Part shown: in pieces, positions 28,878 through 38,395 of the stretch
Layout of the letters: each line of letters starts with the position of its first letter
How positions within the stretch are numbered: position 1 is the first letter of the stretch
The notes under the pieces: model-generated
Told to the model about the DNA's origin: nothing
The model's input: the letters and a program-made list of their open reading frames with translations, nothing else
The model's database searches: none
Position numbers and translations under genes: made by a program
Origin: Gammaproteobacteria bacterium
GTDB taxonomy: Bacteria > Pseudomonadota > Gammaproteobacteria > Steroidobacterales > Woeseiaceae
Direction: 5' to 3'
Assembly (NCBI GenBank): GCA_029884455.1
Contig: JAOUHU010000004.1
Span: 1 to 64,000, forward strand
DNA: 64,000 nucleotides

Positions 28878-29366
28878 TCATTTCGATGCATCGGCCGCCG
28901 CAATGGCGGTCGCCTGCCAGGCGATCGCCTGCCACTCGCCGTCGCGCTTGAGAAACATGCCGGTATTGAAATACTGCGAGATTGCGGAGCCGTCGTCCGG
29001 CGTGCCGACCAGCCTGAACGTCACCACAGCGGTGTTGCCAAATACCTGCACCCTGACGTCTTCGCCGCTGTAGACGACGCCTGGCACAACGGAGTCATTT
29101 TCGTCGGCTGCGTCGAATCCCTGCATGATGTCGGCCTTGCCAAAGCGTGTACCGTTTGACGATGTATAGATCAGATCATCGGCCCAGAATCTCGCGTGCA
29201 TCTCTGCCTTGCCTGAGTGCGCCAGGAAATCGTGCAGCAGGGTCGTGAGTTCGGCAACCGCAGCCTGCGATGCAGTGTCGTCCGAACTTGCGTTCACGAA
29301 AGCACCGTTACCGAGGAACAGGCAGAGTACGAATAGCGCGCCGCGCGGCCTAGCGATCAATTTCAT
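28878..29366 (-). CDS. secreted NTF2-like (DUF4440/SnoaL) protein
   Basis: This 162-residue protein has an N-terminal signal peptide (cleavage near FVNAS) and one NTF2-like domain (about 33-155): LLHDFLAHSGKAEMHARFW, then LIYTSSNGTRFGKADIM, then GNTAVVTFRLVG and GEWQAIAWQAT. DUF4440 members are often of unknown function. Genes on both sides do not suggest a pathway. Confidence 0.82.
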   Translation of the reverse strand: MKLIARPRGALFVLCLFLGNGAFVNASSDDTASQAAVAELTTLLHDFLAHSGKAEMHARFWADDLIYTSSNGTRFGKADIMQGFDAADENDSVVPGVVYSGEDVRVQVFGNTAVVTFRLVGTPDDGSAISQYFNTGMFLKRDGEWQAIAWQATAIAAADASK

Positions 29367-29525
29367 GGATTGCCCCTTGGTCGATGTCTTTGAGTCCGCA
29401 AAACGTACGACGATGATACCAGTCGAGAATGCATGCTAGTATTTTCGCCGGCTACAACATGGGTCAGATGCGTGTGGATAAAGTATCGGTTGCAATCGCG
29501 CTCAACAACATCGCAGTGAGCTCGA

Positions 29526-30857
29526 TTGAATAGTCATGCATTGCGCTTCGCGCTGCCATCCTTACTCGGCGTATTGCTGTTTTTGACACCCGTTCCCTGG
29601 GATGGTCACCTCACGATTGGCATCGGCATAGTTACCAGCTGGGTTCGCGCCCTGATGGGCGACTATGGATTGCAACTCGTGGTTGGCCTGACCATGCTCA
29701 CCAGCGTTATGACCATTTTCGGGACGGTTTTCCGGGCCGGCTGGATCCGGCGTCATGCCCGGCTCAAGGACCTGTTCGCAGTGCCGCTCGTCTGGCTGCT
29801 GTTGCGCCTTGCCGGTATGAGTTTCGGTTTGATCTACCTGTTCCAGTTCGGACCGGAACTGCTGCGCTCCGAATCCGTTGGTGGTGCGGTGTTCGTCGGT
29901 ATCGCGGTCAATGTCACGGCGGTCTATGTCAGCGCCTGCCTGTTACTGCCGCTGCTCACCGACTTCGGCCTCATGGAATTCGTCGGCACGCTGGCACGAC
30001 CGTTGTTTCAACGCGTGTTCCGGCTGCCGGGGCGTGCCGCCATCGATGCGGTCGCCTCGGTTGTCGGCGCCTCGGCCATTGGTCTCCTGATTACCATCGG
30101 CCAATACGATCGTGGCCATTACACCGCACGGCAGGCCTGTTCGATTGCACTGAATTTCTCCATCGTGTCGATTCCCTTCAGTCTCGTGGTCGCGACCGTT
30201 GCCGGTATCGAGCACTATTTCATACCCTGGTACGGCGTGGTCATTCTTACCTGCCTGCTGGCCGCCTGGATTACGCCGCGACTACCGCCGCTGTCACGCA
30301 AAGCAGATTGCTGCAAGTCCTCCGCGCCGGCGCCGCTTGAACCGGAAATCCGAGCCGGTTCACTACTCCGGGAAGCCTGGCGCGCAGCCCTGCAAAGAGC
30401 CGAGCAAAGTCCCAGCCTGAGAGAATTTTTCGCCACCGGCATATCAAACCTCGCGTTCTTCCTGTTTTCAGTCATCACGGCAGCGACGGCACTCGCGACC
30501 ATCGCCGCACTGGTGGTATTTCACACACCCGTCTTCAGCTGGCTGGGCTATCCATTTATTTTCCTGTTCGAACTGGCACGACTGCCTGACGCTACCGCGG
30601 CTGCCGGCGCACTGTTTTCCGGCTTCCTCGACCAGTACATGCCCGCGATAGCGGCGCAGGGAATCGATAGCGCGAAAACCAGTTTCGTACTTGCGGGCCT
30701 GTCCGTCTGCCAGCTCATTTATATGTCCGAAGTCGGCGTCATCATCCTGCGCTCCAGCCTGCCGATTACGCTGCTCGACCTGGTCGCCATATTCCTCTTG
30801 CGTACCGGCATCGCCCTGCCCGTTCTGATCGTGGGTGCGCACCTCGTCGTGCGCTGA
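29526..30857 (+). CDS. YjiH-family membrane protein (nucleoside-recognition/Gate domain)
   Basis: This 443-residue protein has about ten membrane segments and matches YjiH-type proteins: PSLLGVLLFLTPVPWDG near the start, then the Gate-like pair of domains. Its transport substrate is unknown. The start is a TTG at 29526; the only in-frame alternatives would cut off the first membrane segment. A TGCTAGTAT extended -10-like element lies at 29432-29440, but no -35 is visible. An ABC exporter gene follows after 127 bases on the same strand. Confidence 0.82.
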   Translation: MNSHALRFALPSLLGVLLFLTPVPWDGHLTIGIGIVTSWVRALMGDYGLQLVVGLTMLTSVMTIFGTVFRAGWIRRHARLKDLFAVPLVWLLLRLAGMSFGLIYLFQFGPELLRSESVGGAVFVGIAVNVTAVYVSACLLLPLLTDFGLMEFVGTLARPLFQRVFRLPGRAAIDAVASVVGASAIGLLITIGQYDRGHYTARQACSIALNFSIVSIPFSLVVATVAGIEHYFIPWYGVVILTCLLAAWITPRLPPLSRKADCCKSSAPAPLEPEIRAGSLLREAWRAALQRAEQSPSLREFFATGISNLAFFLFSVITAATALATIAALVVFHTPVFSWLGYPFIFLFELARLPDATAAAGALFSGFLDQYMPAIAAQGIDSAKTSFVLAGLSVCQLIYMSEVGVIILRSSLPITLLDLVAIFLLRTGIALPVLIVGAHLVVR

Positions 30858-30984
30858 GGTCTCGAGCATCAAGTAGCCAATAAAGGCCAACTTCTCTATC
30901 CTTCCCGCATGGTGAAACAAGCAGCGACGCAGCGTAGCCCGGGTAGCGATTACCTGTTCGATAGCGCGAAACCAATCTTCCGTC

Positions 30985-32808
30985 TTGGCTGAGGAAATCG
31001 AACCCGTAGTCAGTTTTCCACGGCGCGTGCTCGGCGTGTTTGCCTACAGCCGGCGCGCCATGGAACTCGTCTGGACCACGAGCCGCGGCCTGACGGTAGC
31101 GCTTGCGGTTTTGACCGTGGTTGCAGGTGTCTTGCCCGCGGTCATCGCCTATGTCGGCCAGCTGATCGTCGACGGCGTGGTCGCCGCTATGGCATCGGAC
31201 TCGGCACAGACCGCCCGCGTCATCTGGCTTATCGTCCTGGAGGCCGGCGTGGTGACACTGGTCGCTGCCAGCCAGCGCGGGCTGTCAGTAAGCCAGTCCT
31301 TGTTGCGCGCCCTGCTCGGTCAGCGCGTCAACGTGATGATCCTCGAGAAGGCGCTGACCTTGCAGTTATCGCATTTTGAGGACTCGGAGTTCTACGACAA
31401 GCTCACCCAGGCGCGTCGTGAAGCCTCGAGCCGCCCATTGAGTCTCGTCAACCGAACCTTCGGCCTCGTGCAGAACGCGATCTCGCTGAGCAGTTATGCC
31501 GTGCTGCTGTTCGCATTCTCGCCGTGGGCAGTGGTTATCCTGCTCGGCGCGGGGCTGCCGTCGTTTTTCGCCGAGGCGAAGTTTTCCGGTGATGCGTTTC
31601 GCCTGTTTCGATGGCGTTCGCCCGACACGCGCATGCAGCTGTATCTCGAAACTGTCATTGCGCGCGAAGACGGCGTCAAGGAAGTGAAGCTATTCCAGCT
31701 CGGACCGCGCCTGCTGCAACGTTACCGCGATATTTTCGACAAGCTCTACGTGGAGGATCGCCGCCTGACGCTGCGGCGCGACGGCTGGGGATTTGTGCTT
31801 GGCCTGTTATCGACGCTCGCCTTTTATGGTGCTTACGTGTGGATCGTCATCGCGACGATCAACGGCCAGATCACGCTTGGCGCCATGACCATGTACCTCG
31901 TGTTGTTTCGCCAGGGACAAACCGCCGTTGGTGCCAGCCTCGCGGCGATCAGCGGCATGTACGAAGACAATCTCTATCTCTCAAATCTTTACGAGTACCT
32001 CGGCCAACCGGTTACGCCGCACAGCGGCACCGCAAAACTTGGCCCCGACCCTTCGCAGGGCCTGGAATTCCGCGGCGTTTCATTCAGCTATCCGGGCGCC
32101 ACGACCAAAGCGCTCGACAATATCAGCCTGCAGGTACGTCCTGGGCATAGCCTGGCGCTGGTCGGCGAAAACGGATCCGGCAAGACCACACTGATCAAAT
32201 TGCTGACCAAACTCTACGATCCTACCGAAGGCCAGATCCTGCTCGACGGACTCGACCTGCAACAATGGGATGTCGAGGCCCTGCGCAAGCGTATCGGCGT
32301 GATCTTCCAGGACTTCGGCCGCTACCAGTTTTCCGTCGGCGAGAATATCGGCGCCGGTGACGTGCGTCACATCGATGACACCGTGCGCTGGGAGGCAGCG
32401 GCGATCTCCGGCATGGCGGCACCATTTATCAAGGACATGCCCGAGGGCTACGAGACACAGCTCGGCCGCTGGTTCAAGGGCGGCCGCGAACTCTCGGGCG
32501 GACAGTGGCAGAAGATCGCCTTGTCGCGCGCCTTCATGCGCAGCGACGCGGACATCCTCGTGCTGGACGAGCCGACCGCCGCAATGGACGCGGCCTCGGA
32601 GGCCGCAATCTATGATCATTTTCGATCGCAAAGCCACAACAAGATGACCATCCTGATTTCGCACCGCTTCTCGACGGTTCGTGCGGCTGACCAGATTGTC
32701 GTCATGCACAAGGGCGCGATCCTCGAACAGGGCAATCACGAAAGCCTGCTGCAGCTAAATGGACAATATGCACACCTGTTTGAGTTGCAGGCGCGCGCGT
32801 ACCAATAG
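30985..32808 (+). CDS. ABC exporter, fused permease and ATPase
   Basis: This 607-residue half-transporter of the MsbA/MdlB type has an N-terminal six-helix membrane domain (about 35-310) and a C-terminal ATPase: Walker A GENGSGKTT (about 395), Q-loop VIFQDFGRY, signature LSGGQ, Walker B ILVLDEPTA and switch HRF. It probably works as a homodimer. The substrate is not indicated by the sequence or neighbours. The start is a TTG at 30985 with no good ribosome site; an ATG at 31060 would remove 25 residues. It converges with the NYN gene, only 4 bases away. Confidence 0.9.
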   Translation: MAEEIEPVVSFPRRVLGVFAYSRRAMELVWTTSRGLTVALAVLTVVAGVLPAVIAYVGQLIVDGVVAAMASDSAQTARVIWLIVLEAGVVTLVAASQRGLSVSQSLLRALLGQRVNVMILEKALTLQLSHFEDSEFYDKLTQARREASSRPLSLVNRTFGLVQNAISLSSYAVLLFAFSPWAVVILLGAGLPSFFAEAKFSGDAFRLFRWRSPDTRMQLYLETVIAREDGVKEVKLFQLGPRLLQRYRDIFDKLYVEDRRLTLRRDGWGFVLGLLSTLAFYGAYVWIVIATINGQITLGAMTMYLVLFRQGQTAVGASLAAISGMYEDNLYLSNLYEYLGQPVTPHSGTAKLGPDPSQGLEFRGVSFSYPGATTKALDNISLQVRPGHSLALVGENGSGKTTLIKLLTKLYDPTEGQILLDGLDLQQWDVEALRKRIGVIFQDFGRYQFSVGENIGAGDVRHIDDTVRWEAAAISGMAAPFIKDMPEGYETQLGRWFKGGRELSGGQWQKIALSRAFMRSDADILVLDEPTAAMDAASEAAIYDHFRSQSHNKMTILISHRFSTVRAADQIVVMHKGAILEQGNHESLLQLNGQYAHLFELQARAYQ

Positions 32809-32812
32809 GCGG

Positions 32813-33409
32813 CTACTGCGGCAGCTTGTAACTCACGTTGCCCTGGTTAATGACGATCAAGCGACGCTGTTGCAGTTCCTTGACGAGTGCACTGAGTTCC
32901 GCCGCGTCGAGCTTCTTGGTGAACAGTGCGTTGATCGTGTTTTGCAGGGTCTTCACTTTTCTCGGCCGGGACTGGCCGCGCCCGCCGAGGTTCTTGACGA
33001 TGGCCGCAATCTGCTCGTCGACGCTGGTCGATTTCGACAACTGCAGCACGGGAATTTCGCCGAGATCCTTGTTGCGCTGGATGCGGATGCGCTGGCTTTT
33101 AAGGTGCCGTACCAGGGGATCGAAGCCCTTGTCCTTGCTGATGATGTAGAACGATGCGTCCGGTTCCTCAGTGGCCAGCCGGCCAACGTAATAGGCAATA
33201 TGAAAATCCAGCGCGTTCTGGCCGTTGCCCGTGATCTTGATATAGCGCGCTTCCTTGCCCAGCAATTGCATCGAGTCGGCCAGGTCGAAGGGGATCTTCG
33301 CCTGGTTTTCGCCAACGAAAACATAGACCTTGAACGGATGCTTCGCGAGCAATTCGAGATTCTTTGGGTGTACGTTTTCGAAATCGATCATTACGTAGTT
33401 GCTAGGCAT
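32813..33409 (-). CDS. NYN/PIN-like ribonuclease-fold protein
   Basis: This 198-residue protein begins NYVMIDFENVHPKNLELL, with the first acidic residue of the NYN (LabA-like PIN) fold. Further acidic residues follow in FDLADSMQLL and SKDKGFDPLVRHL, giving a likely metal site. The C-terminal part (about 145-198) looks like a small winged-helix domain (LDAAELSALVKELQQRRLI). Such proteins are predicted ribonucleases. The ATG lies inside the end of the DUF2779 gene (8-base overlap), with GGAGAG upstream, so the two are co-translated. Confidence 0.85.
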   Translation of the reverse strand: MPSNYVMIDFENVHPKNLELLAKHPFKVYVFVGENQAKIPFDLADSMQLLGKEARYIKITGNGQNALDFHIAYYVGRLATEEPDASFYIISKDKGFDPLVRHLKSQRIRIQRNKDLGEIPVLQLSKSTSVDEQIAAIVKNLGGRGQSRPRKVKTLQNTINALFTKKLDAAELSALVKELQQRRLIVINQGNVSYKLPQ

Positions 33410-34898
33410 TCCGCTCTCCAGACATGGAACTGAAAAACCGCACGATCTCCACCATCGCCTCGGTGTCAAACCTGCAATAGCGCAACAGCTGCTCCCTGAG
33501 CTCGGCCTTGCGGGCCGCGGTGGGAGGCGCCGCCGCGTTGTCCGCCAGGCCAATGGCCTCGAGGAATCCCTCCGAGGCAGCAGTGCCCTCCTGAATTCCA
33601 TCCAGCGCCGCATAACTCATGTGCGGTGCGATACAGGGCAGGACCGCCTTGATCGACCAGGACCCGAGCATCTCCGGATGATAATAATTGTCCCTGACTA
33701 CCGGGTGCAGGTCGAACAGGCGTGCCACGATGGCGCGCAAAGGCGCAGCCAGGTCATCACATATTTCTATAAGATTATTAAGAACTTGTTGTTCATAGTT
33801 CGTGTACATCAGCACGGGGCCGCTGTCCCCCAGGACTGCGATCAGCCGTTCCGCCAGCGCGCGCATCGGCGCCGCGCCGGACAGGTCGAGGAACTCGTCG
33901 TGACGTATCGCGCTTTCGTCCTCGATGTGCACCGACCACTGCACGGGAATCGCCTGGAACGGCCGCGTGCCCCTCCAGAATGGCACCGCCGGAGCGATGG
34001 TCTCGAAGTCGAGGTAGTAGCGCGGATACGGCAGCGCCGTCAATACGCCCCGGGCGCCATCGAGAATCTCGGCCTCACCCTTGCTTGTGACGCGATGAAT
34101 GCGCCGCTGCGTTGCCGACGTCAGGCTGTTTTCGTCCACATCGAGAATATCGCGGCAACCCAGCGCCACGAATTCACCGAGCTTTGCCTGGTTGCCGCCG
34201 AGGCCCCGGATCGGGTAACGCGTATCATGGGGCCAGCAGTGTGCGGAAAACTGGCATGCAAAGGGACTGCTGCAGTGCGCGCCAACATTGACCTCCGGCA
34301 TCGGGCCGCCCACCGCCACACGTGCCTTCGCCAGCAATTCGACCACCCGTGGCTCCAGCAAGCGGACTTCGTCGGTCAGATCATGTTCGAGAAACAGGCC
34401 GTCGAAATTGCCATCGCCCTGGTAAATAAACTGGTTATTGATGTGGGCGAGCGAAACGGACAGAACCTTGATGCCCGAATTCCGCAACACCCAGTCCTGG
34501 ATCGCGCAGTCGAGCACATGGTAGTCCTTGACCGACGTTGAGGACTTTACTTCAATCACACGCCAGCCGCCCGCGTCGGGCAGCATGACATCGACCCGCA
34601 CCAGCACGCCCTCGAACCTGAATGACGCTTCGAACAACGGAAAGTCCGCGCCACCATCAATCAATGCCTGGGTCTCTGCCAGCATGGTCCTGAAGTCGAA
34701 CCTGACCGCGACCGCGTCAGCGCCGCCGTAGAGCGTCTGTGCCACCGCTCCGACCCGGTGCCCGGCTTCGATCAAGGCTTCAGTTTGCCTCGATACCTTA
34801 CCCAGTTCCGGGAAATGCTTCTCCAGGTGCAGCTTCTTCGGGCACTGCCAGGCCGAGATAAGGCGGGACTTGGAAAGATAGAGCGCAGACCTGGCCAT
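33402..34898 (-). CDS. DUF2779 protein: PD-(D/E)XK-like nuclease plus exonuclease-like domain
   Basis: The N-terminal half of this 498-residue protein looks like a PD-(D/E)XK nuclease of the RecB/Cas4 kind: CPKKLHLEKHFPELG near residue 19, LVRVDVMLP and WRVIEVKSSTSVKDYH for Asp, Glu and Lys, then three cysteines (CSSPFACQFSAHC, about 210-222) that with Cys19 could bind an Fe-S cluster. The C-terminal DUF2779 domain starts with YYLDFETIAPAVPFW, which resembles a DnaQ-type exonuclease site, and includes YCRFDTEAM near the end. This would be a two-nuclease protein. Its biological role is unknown. It forms an operon with the NYN gene. Confidence 0.85.
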   Translation of the reverse strand: MARSALYLSKSRLISAWQCPKKLHLEKHFPELGKVSRQTEALIEAGHRVGAVAQTLYGGADAVAVRFDFRTMLAETQALIDGGADFPLFEASFRFEGVLVRVDVMLPDAGGWRVIEVKSSTSVKDYHVLDCAIQDWVLRNSGIKVLSVSLAHINNQFIYQGDGNFDGLFLEHDLTDEVRLLEPRVVELLAKARVAVGGPMPEVNVGAHCSSPFACQFSAHCWPHDTRYPIRGLGGNQAKLGEFVALGCRDILDVDENSLTSATQRRIHRVTSKGEAEILDGARGVLTALPYPRYYLDFETIAPAVPFWRGTRPFQAIPVQWSVHIEDESAIRHDEFLDLSGAAPMRALAERLIAVLGDSGPVLMYTNYEQQVLNNLIEICDDLAAPLRAIVARLFDLHPVVRDNYYHPEMLGSWSIKAVLPCIAPHMSYAALDGIQEGTAASEGFLEAIGLADNAAAPPTAARKAELREQLLRYCRFDTEAMVEIVRFFSSMSGERNA

Positions 34899-34994
34899 GC
34901 AATAAATTCTACCCGGTGTGGCTCCTGCGAACCCGCGATTCCTCTGCTAGGCTTGGCGCAAGTTCAGGCCTTGAATCCATAGGGAGACATAATT

Positions 34995-35714
34995 ATGGAC
35001 AAGTTAGTGGTCGTTCTGCCTTTGGCTCTGCTGCTGGCTGGCTGCGGCCAGGCCACGACAGACGGCGACCCCGCACAAATCACGGCGCGATCCGCCGAGT
35101 TCAATGCGGCGATGAGTTCCCGCGATATCGACGCAATTGCTGCGTTATACACTGATGATGCGCGCGTGCTGGCGCCGAATACCGAGATGACCGTCGGCAC
35201 GGACAGCTTACGTGCCGGGTTCGATGACATGATTGATGCCGGCCTGAGCATCACTTTAAGCAGTATCGAGGCGCGTGTAGCTGGTGATCTCGGTATTCAT
35301 GTCGGCCGTTACGTACTTTTGGCGGACGGCGCGGAAATCGACGTGGGTAAATTTGTCGAGACCTGGGAACGCGGTGCCGATGGCGTGTGGCGCATTGCCA
35401 ATGACATCTACAACAGTGACCGTGTGCCCGCTGAAAACGAGCATCTCGTCATCGTGCATGAAGTCGATGACGCAAATCGCTGGTTCGCGGCCTGGCGTGG
35501 CGAAAACAGCCGTCACCAGGTATTCCAGAATAATGGCGCCGCACATGTGCATACCTTTCGCAGTGTCGACAATCCGCACCTGACCGGGCTCGTCATCAGC
35601 GTGACCGACATGGGCGCGCTGCAGGAAATGCTGGAATCCGACGAGGGCGTGGCGGCAGCCGAATCGGATGGCGTCCGTCGGGACACCCTGCAGGTGCTGC
35701 GCGAGACCGAGTAA
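34995..35714 (+). CDS. lipoprotein with DUF4440/SnoaL-like domain
   Basis: This 239-residue predicted lipoprotein has the lipobox ALLLAGCG, then an NTF2-like domain (about 25-140: FNAAMSSRDIDAIAALYTDD, then KFVETWERGADGVWRIANDI). The C-terminal part (about 145-235) looks like a second small alpha/beta domain (HLVIVHEVDDANRWF, LTGLVISVTDM), perhaps dimeric alpha-beta barrel-like. The function is unknown. GGGAG lies upstream of the ATG. It is followed after 25 bases by the YheO-PAS gene. Confidence 0.8.
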   Translation: MDKLVVVLPLALLLAGCGQATTDGDPAQITARSAEFNAAMSSRDIDAIAALYTDDARVLAPNTEMTVGTDSLRAGFDDMIDAGLSITLSSIEARVAGDLGIHVGRYVLLADGAEIDVGKFVETWERGADGVWRIANDIYNSDRVPAENEHLVIVHEVDDANRWFAAWRGENSRHQVFQNNGAAHVHTFRSVDNPHLTGLVISVTDMGALQEMLESDEGVAAAESDGVRRDTLQVLRETE

Positions 35715-35739
35715 CAATAAGCGGCAACAGGAATTTCAT

Positions 35740-36582
35740 ATGCTAACCGAACTGCTCGTTAACGTGCTCGCATCCGCGGTGCTCCTCGCATTCGGCTATC
35801 TGGGCGGTCAATTTCGTGAACGCCACTCGCGCGATGGCAAGAAACTCGAGGAGTACCCGTTTTACCCGTTCACGCTTGACGAGAACAAGAACCTGCATTT
35901 CGATCTCGGCAAGTTTTCGGACGGTGTACGCCATTTCCTTGCGCACCGTGACTACTACGCGGCGCAACAGCTGATCCTGGTGGGCGAACAGAATGATGTC
36001 GGCAACCATCTCGGCGGGGATGACAAACTTCGGTATCGGAAGCTGTATCAAAAATTTGATGGTGACAAGATTCTTGACGATACGGCGGAATTCCTAAAGA
36101 ACTACGTGCGCATTGTACGTTTGGTCGGCGACAGTTTTCCTGACACCGGGATCGAGATTCTGCTGCATAACCTGACCAATCCGGCGAAGGCGCTGTATCA
36201 CCTGAAAAACAATGTGACCGGTCGAAATATCGAGGCACCGGCGACCAACCTGGTGCTGGATCTGAAAACGCGGCGCCTGCAAAACCAGGACAAGCTCAAC
36301 TACGAGCTGAATATCGGCGCACGCAAGTTCAAGTGCACAACAATCCCGATTTATCGTGAGAACTATGGCCTTGTCGGTGCGATCTGTATCAACGTGGACG
36401 CCAACTACCTGCAGCAGGAAGTTCGACGGACGCCGGAGAATGTCGCGGCGTTTATCAACGCGTTATGCAAGACCGACATGCGGCTTGAGGAGAATATTCT
36501 CTCCAGGGACGAGTACGAAAAGGCACTCGCCGGGAAACGGCACTTCCGCGATTTTGCTACCAATCTTTCAACGGCCACTTGA
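35740..36582 (+). CDS. membrane-anchored YheO-type PAS protein
   Basis: This 280-residue protein has an N-terminal membrane segment (about 3-24) and, from about 145 to 240, a YheO-like PAS domain: IEILLHNLTNPAKALYHLKN, then VTGRNIEAPATNLVL, then LVGAICINVDANYL. YheO proteins are normally cytosolic and carry a C-terminal DNA-binding helix-turn-helix. Here that part is absent and a membrane anchor has been added, so it is not a simple transcription factor. The ATG has AGGA about seven bases upstream. Its last 26 bases overlap the end of the convergent TPR gene. Confidence 0.8.
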   Translation: MLTELLVNVLASAVLLAFGYLGGQFRERHSRDGKKLEEYPFYPFTLDENKNLHFDLGKFSDGVRHFLAHRDYYAAQQLILVGEQNDVGNHLGGDDKLRYRKLYQKFDGDKILDDTAEFLKNYVRIVRLVGDSFPDTGIEILLHNLTNPAKALYHLKNNVTGRNIEAPATNLVLDLKTRRLQNQDKLNYELNIGARKFKCTTIPIYRENYGLVGAICINVDANYLQQEVRRTPENVAAFINALCKTDMRLEENILSRDEYEKALAGKRHFRDFATNLSTAT

Positions 36583-38395
36583 TTGGCGATGGCGGCGGCC
36601 AGGGTAATTCTGCCTCTTCGAGGAAGCGCGCGAAATTGGGCGCCACTTCGAGATCGAATGGTGCGCCGCAGTTGCAACTGCCTACTGCGGTGGCAAGATT
36701 CAGGAAACCAAGCGGACGCGCGTCCGCCGCGGCGGCCTTTGCGTTGGCGCCGGTACGATCGCCCTGAACAGCAAGAAACTCAAGTCCGGCACGGGCGCTG
36801 CCGTAATTCGCGGTAAACGAATCCAGTAGCCGCCGGCTTTCGTTGGCATCGCCATGTGCTGCGGCCAGAAGAAACTGCACCCGGTCGCGCTGGGTTTCGT
36901 CCTCCAGATGACGCTGGCTCGCGGCCAGGGCCTGGTCAAACTCGCCCAGGGCCATATGTGCCGTAATCAGTCCGTCGGCAATCTGCCGGTGCGGTACAAC
37001 GCCGAGACCGCGCGTCGCCGTATCGACGGCGGCCTGGTATTCGCCTCGTCCGATCTGCGCCGTGGCGACATTGGACCAGTTATAAAAATTCAGCGGATCA
37101 CACTGCAGCGAGCGCTGCCATAACTGCAGCAAGCCTTCAGAAGGATCAATTTCAACCAGCGTACCGCCCCACCACCCGGGCGAAATACAATCTGGCGAGC
37201 GAATTGCCCCGTCCAGCAGTTCCGGAATGCGCCGCCATTGACCGCCAATGACTGCGGCCTCCAGCGTTACGTCGAGTCGTTCGCCGTCGGTGCGCGCCGT
37301 ACGCGCCGCCATCTGCAGGTCCCGGGTTGCGCGCTCGAGCGTTGCGGCAATCGTTGCCTCCGAACTGTCGCCGTCAACCACACCGGCAGCAGCGGCGTGG
37401 ATGAAATAATCGGCGTGATGATAATACGCCGATGAAAAATCCGGCTCCAGTTCCAGCGTTCGTTCAAAATAATCGTTCGCAGCTCGGAGCTCAGCGACTT
37501 CCTCATTGTCATCATCCGTGCCGTGCGCCCGGCGATAAATCTCCTGGCCCTTTTGATAGGCGATGAAGGCCTCCGGATTGCGCATGCCGCTTGAGTGCAT
37601 TTTCGCGAGCTGCTGTTCGTCGAGCACGATGTCGAGTGCGGCGGCCACCTTCTCGGCGATTTCGCCCTGCACGCCGAAGCTGTCGGCACTGGACCGGTCG
37701 TAGGTATCGCTCCAGAGATGAAAGCCGTCATGGGCACGAATCAGCTGCGCCGTGATGCGCAACTGATCGCCGGCGCGCCGCACCGAGCCTTCAACCACAT
37801 GCGCGACGCCCAGTTTGGCCGCGATTTCCGGAACAGGCACATCCAGTCCCTTGAACGAAAATGCCGAGGTGCGTGCCGTGACCAGCAGTTCGGGCAATTG
37901 CGCGAGTGAGTTCAGAATCTCTTCGGTGAGCCCGTCGGCAAAGTACTCGTCGTCCGGGCCGTTGCTCATGGCGACAAATGGCAGCACGGCGAGGGACTTG
38001 TCCGTGTTTTCGGCAGCAACCATTTCCGCCGAACCTGGCGATGCCACCTCGCGCAGCACGAATTTATCGACCAGCAACAGGCCGACAGCGATGAGCAACA
38101 CGCCGATAATCAGGAAGTCCAGCTTGCGCCCGGTCTGGCTGGTAATCGACTGCGAGCGTTCGACGTCCTTTTCCTTTTTGACACCTTCGGGCGTCATCTC
38201 GAAGGCCCAGGCGAAGAAAATCGCGAGCGGGAATCCGAGCGCCAGGATAAACAGCACGGATTTTGGCACCCAGTCCGGCGCACCAAAATTGTCGAACGCG
38301 AGATCAGCCACCTGTGCCAATACCCAGGCGATGACGGCATAGGCAACCGCAACGCGAAAAACGTTACGTCGCTTCAATTCAGCAATCAGGCTCAT
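36557..38395 (-). CDS. second membrane TolB/FlgO-like plus TPR protein
   Basis: This 612-residue paralogue of the protein at 15627-17834 begins MSLIAELKRRNVFRVAVAY and has three membrane segments, then a TolB/FlgO-like domain (AVLPFVAMSNGPDDEYFADG, HVVEGSVRRAGDQLRIT), then TPR-like repeats. It ends in SCNCGAPFDLEVAPNFARFL. The frame is open further upstream, but that part runs antisense to the DUF1028 gene, so the ATG at 38395 is preferred. No cyclase or DNA-binding domain is present. Confidence 0.85.
   Translation of the reverse strand: MSLIAELKRRNVFRVAVAYAVIAWVLAQVADLAFDNFGAPDWVPKSVLFILALGFPLAIFFAWAFEMTPEGVKKEKDVERSQSITSQTGRKLDFLIIGVLLIAVGLLLVDKFVLREVASPGSAEMVAAENTDKSLAVLPFVAMSNGPDDEYFADGLTEEILNSLAQLPELLVTARTSAFSFKGLDVPVPEIAAKLGVAHVVEGSVRRAGDQLRITAQLIRAHDGFHLWSDTYDRSSADSFGVQGEIAEKVAAALDIVLDEQQLAKMHSSGMRNPEAFIAYQKGQEIYRRAHGTDDDNEEVAELRAANDYFERTLELEPDFSSAYYHHADYFIHAAAAGVVDGDSSEATIAATLERATRDLQMAARTARTDGERLDVTLEAAVIGGQWRRIPELLDGAIRSPDCISPGWWGGTLVEIDPSEGLLQLWQRSLQCDPLNFYNWSNVATAQIGRGEYQAAVDTATRGLGVVPHRQIADGLITAHMALGEFDQALAASQRHLEDETQRDRVQFLLAAAHGDANESRRLLDSFTANYGSARAGLEFLAVQGDRTGANAKAAAADARPLGFLNLATAVGSCNCGAPFDLEVAPNFARFLEEAELPWPPPSPIKWPLKDW

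Noticed and set aside
30909-30992. A 27-codon reading frame between the YjiH and ABC exporter genes, overlapping the exporter start
   Set aside because: It has no ribosome site, no recognisable family and lies in the same frame as the preceding gene after its stop; chance is more likely than a leader peptide.
33399-34541. Long plus-strand open frame opposite the DUF2779 gene
   Set aside because: Antisense to a clear nuclease-like gene; no domain seen.
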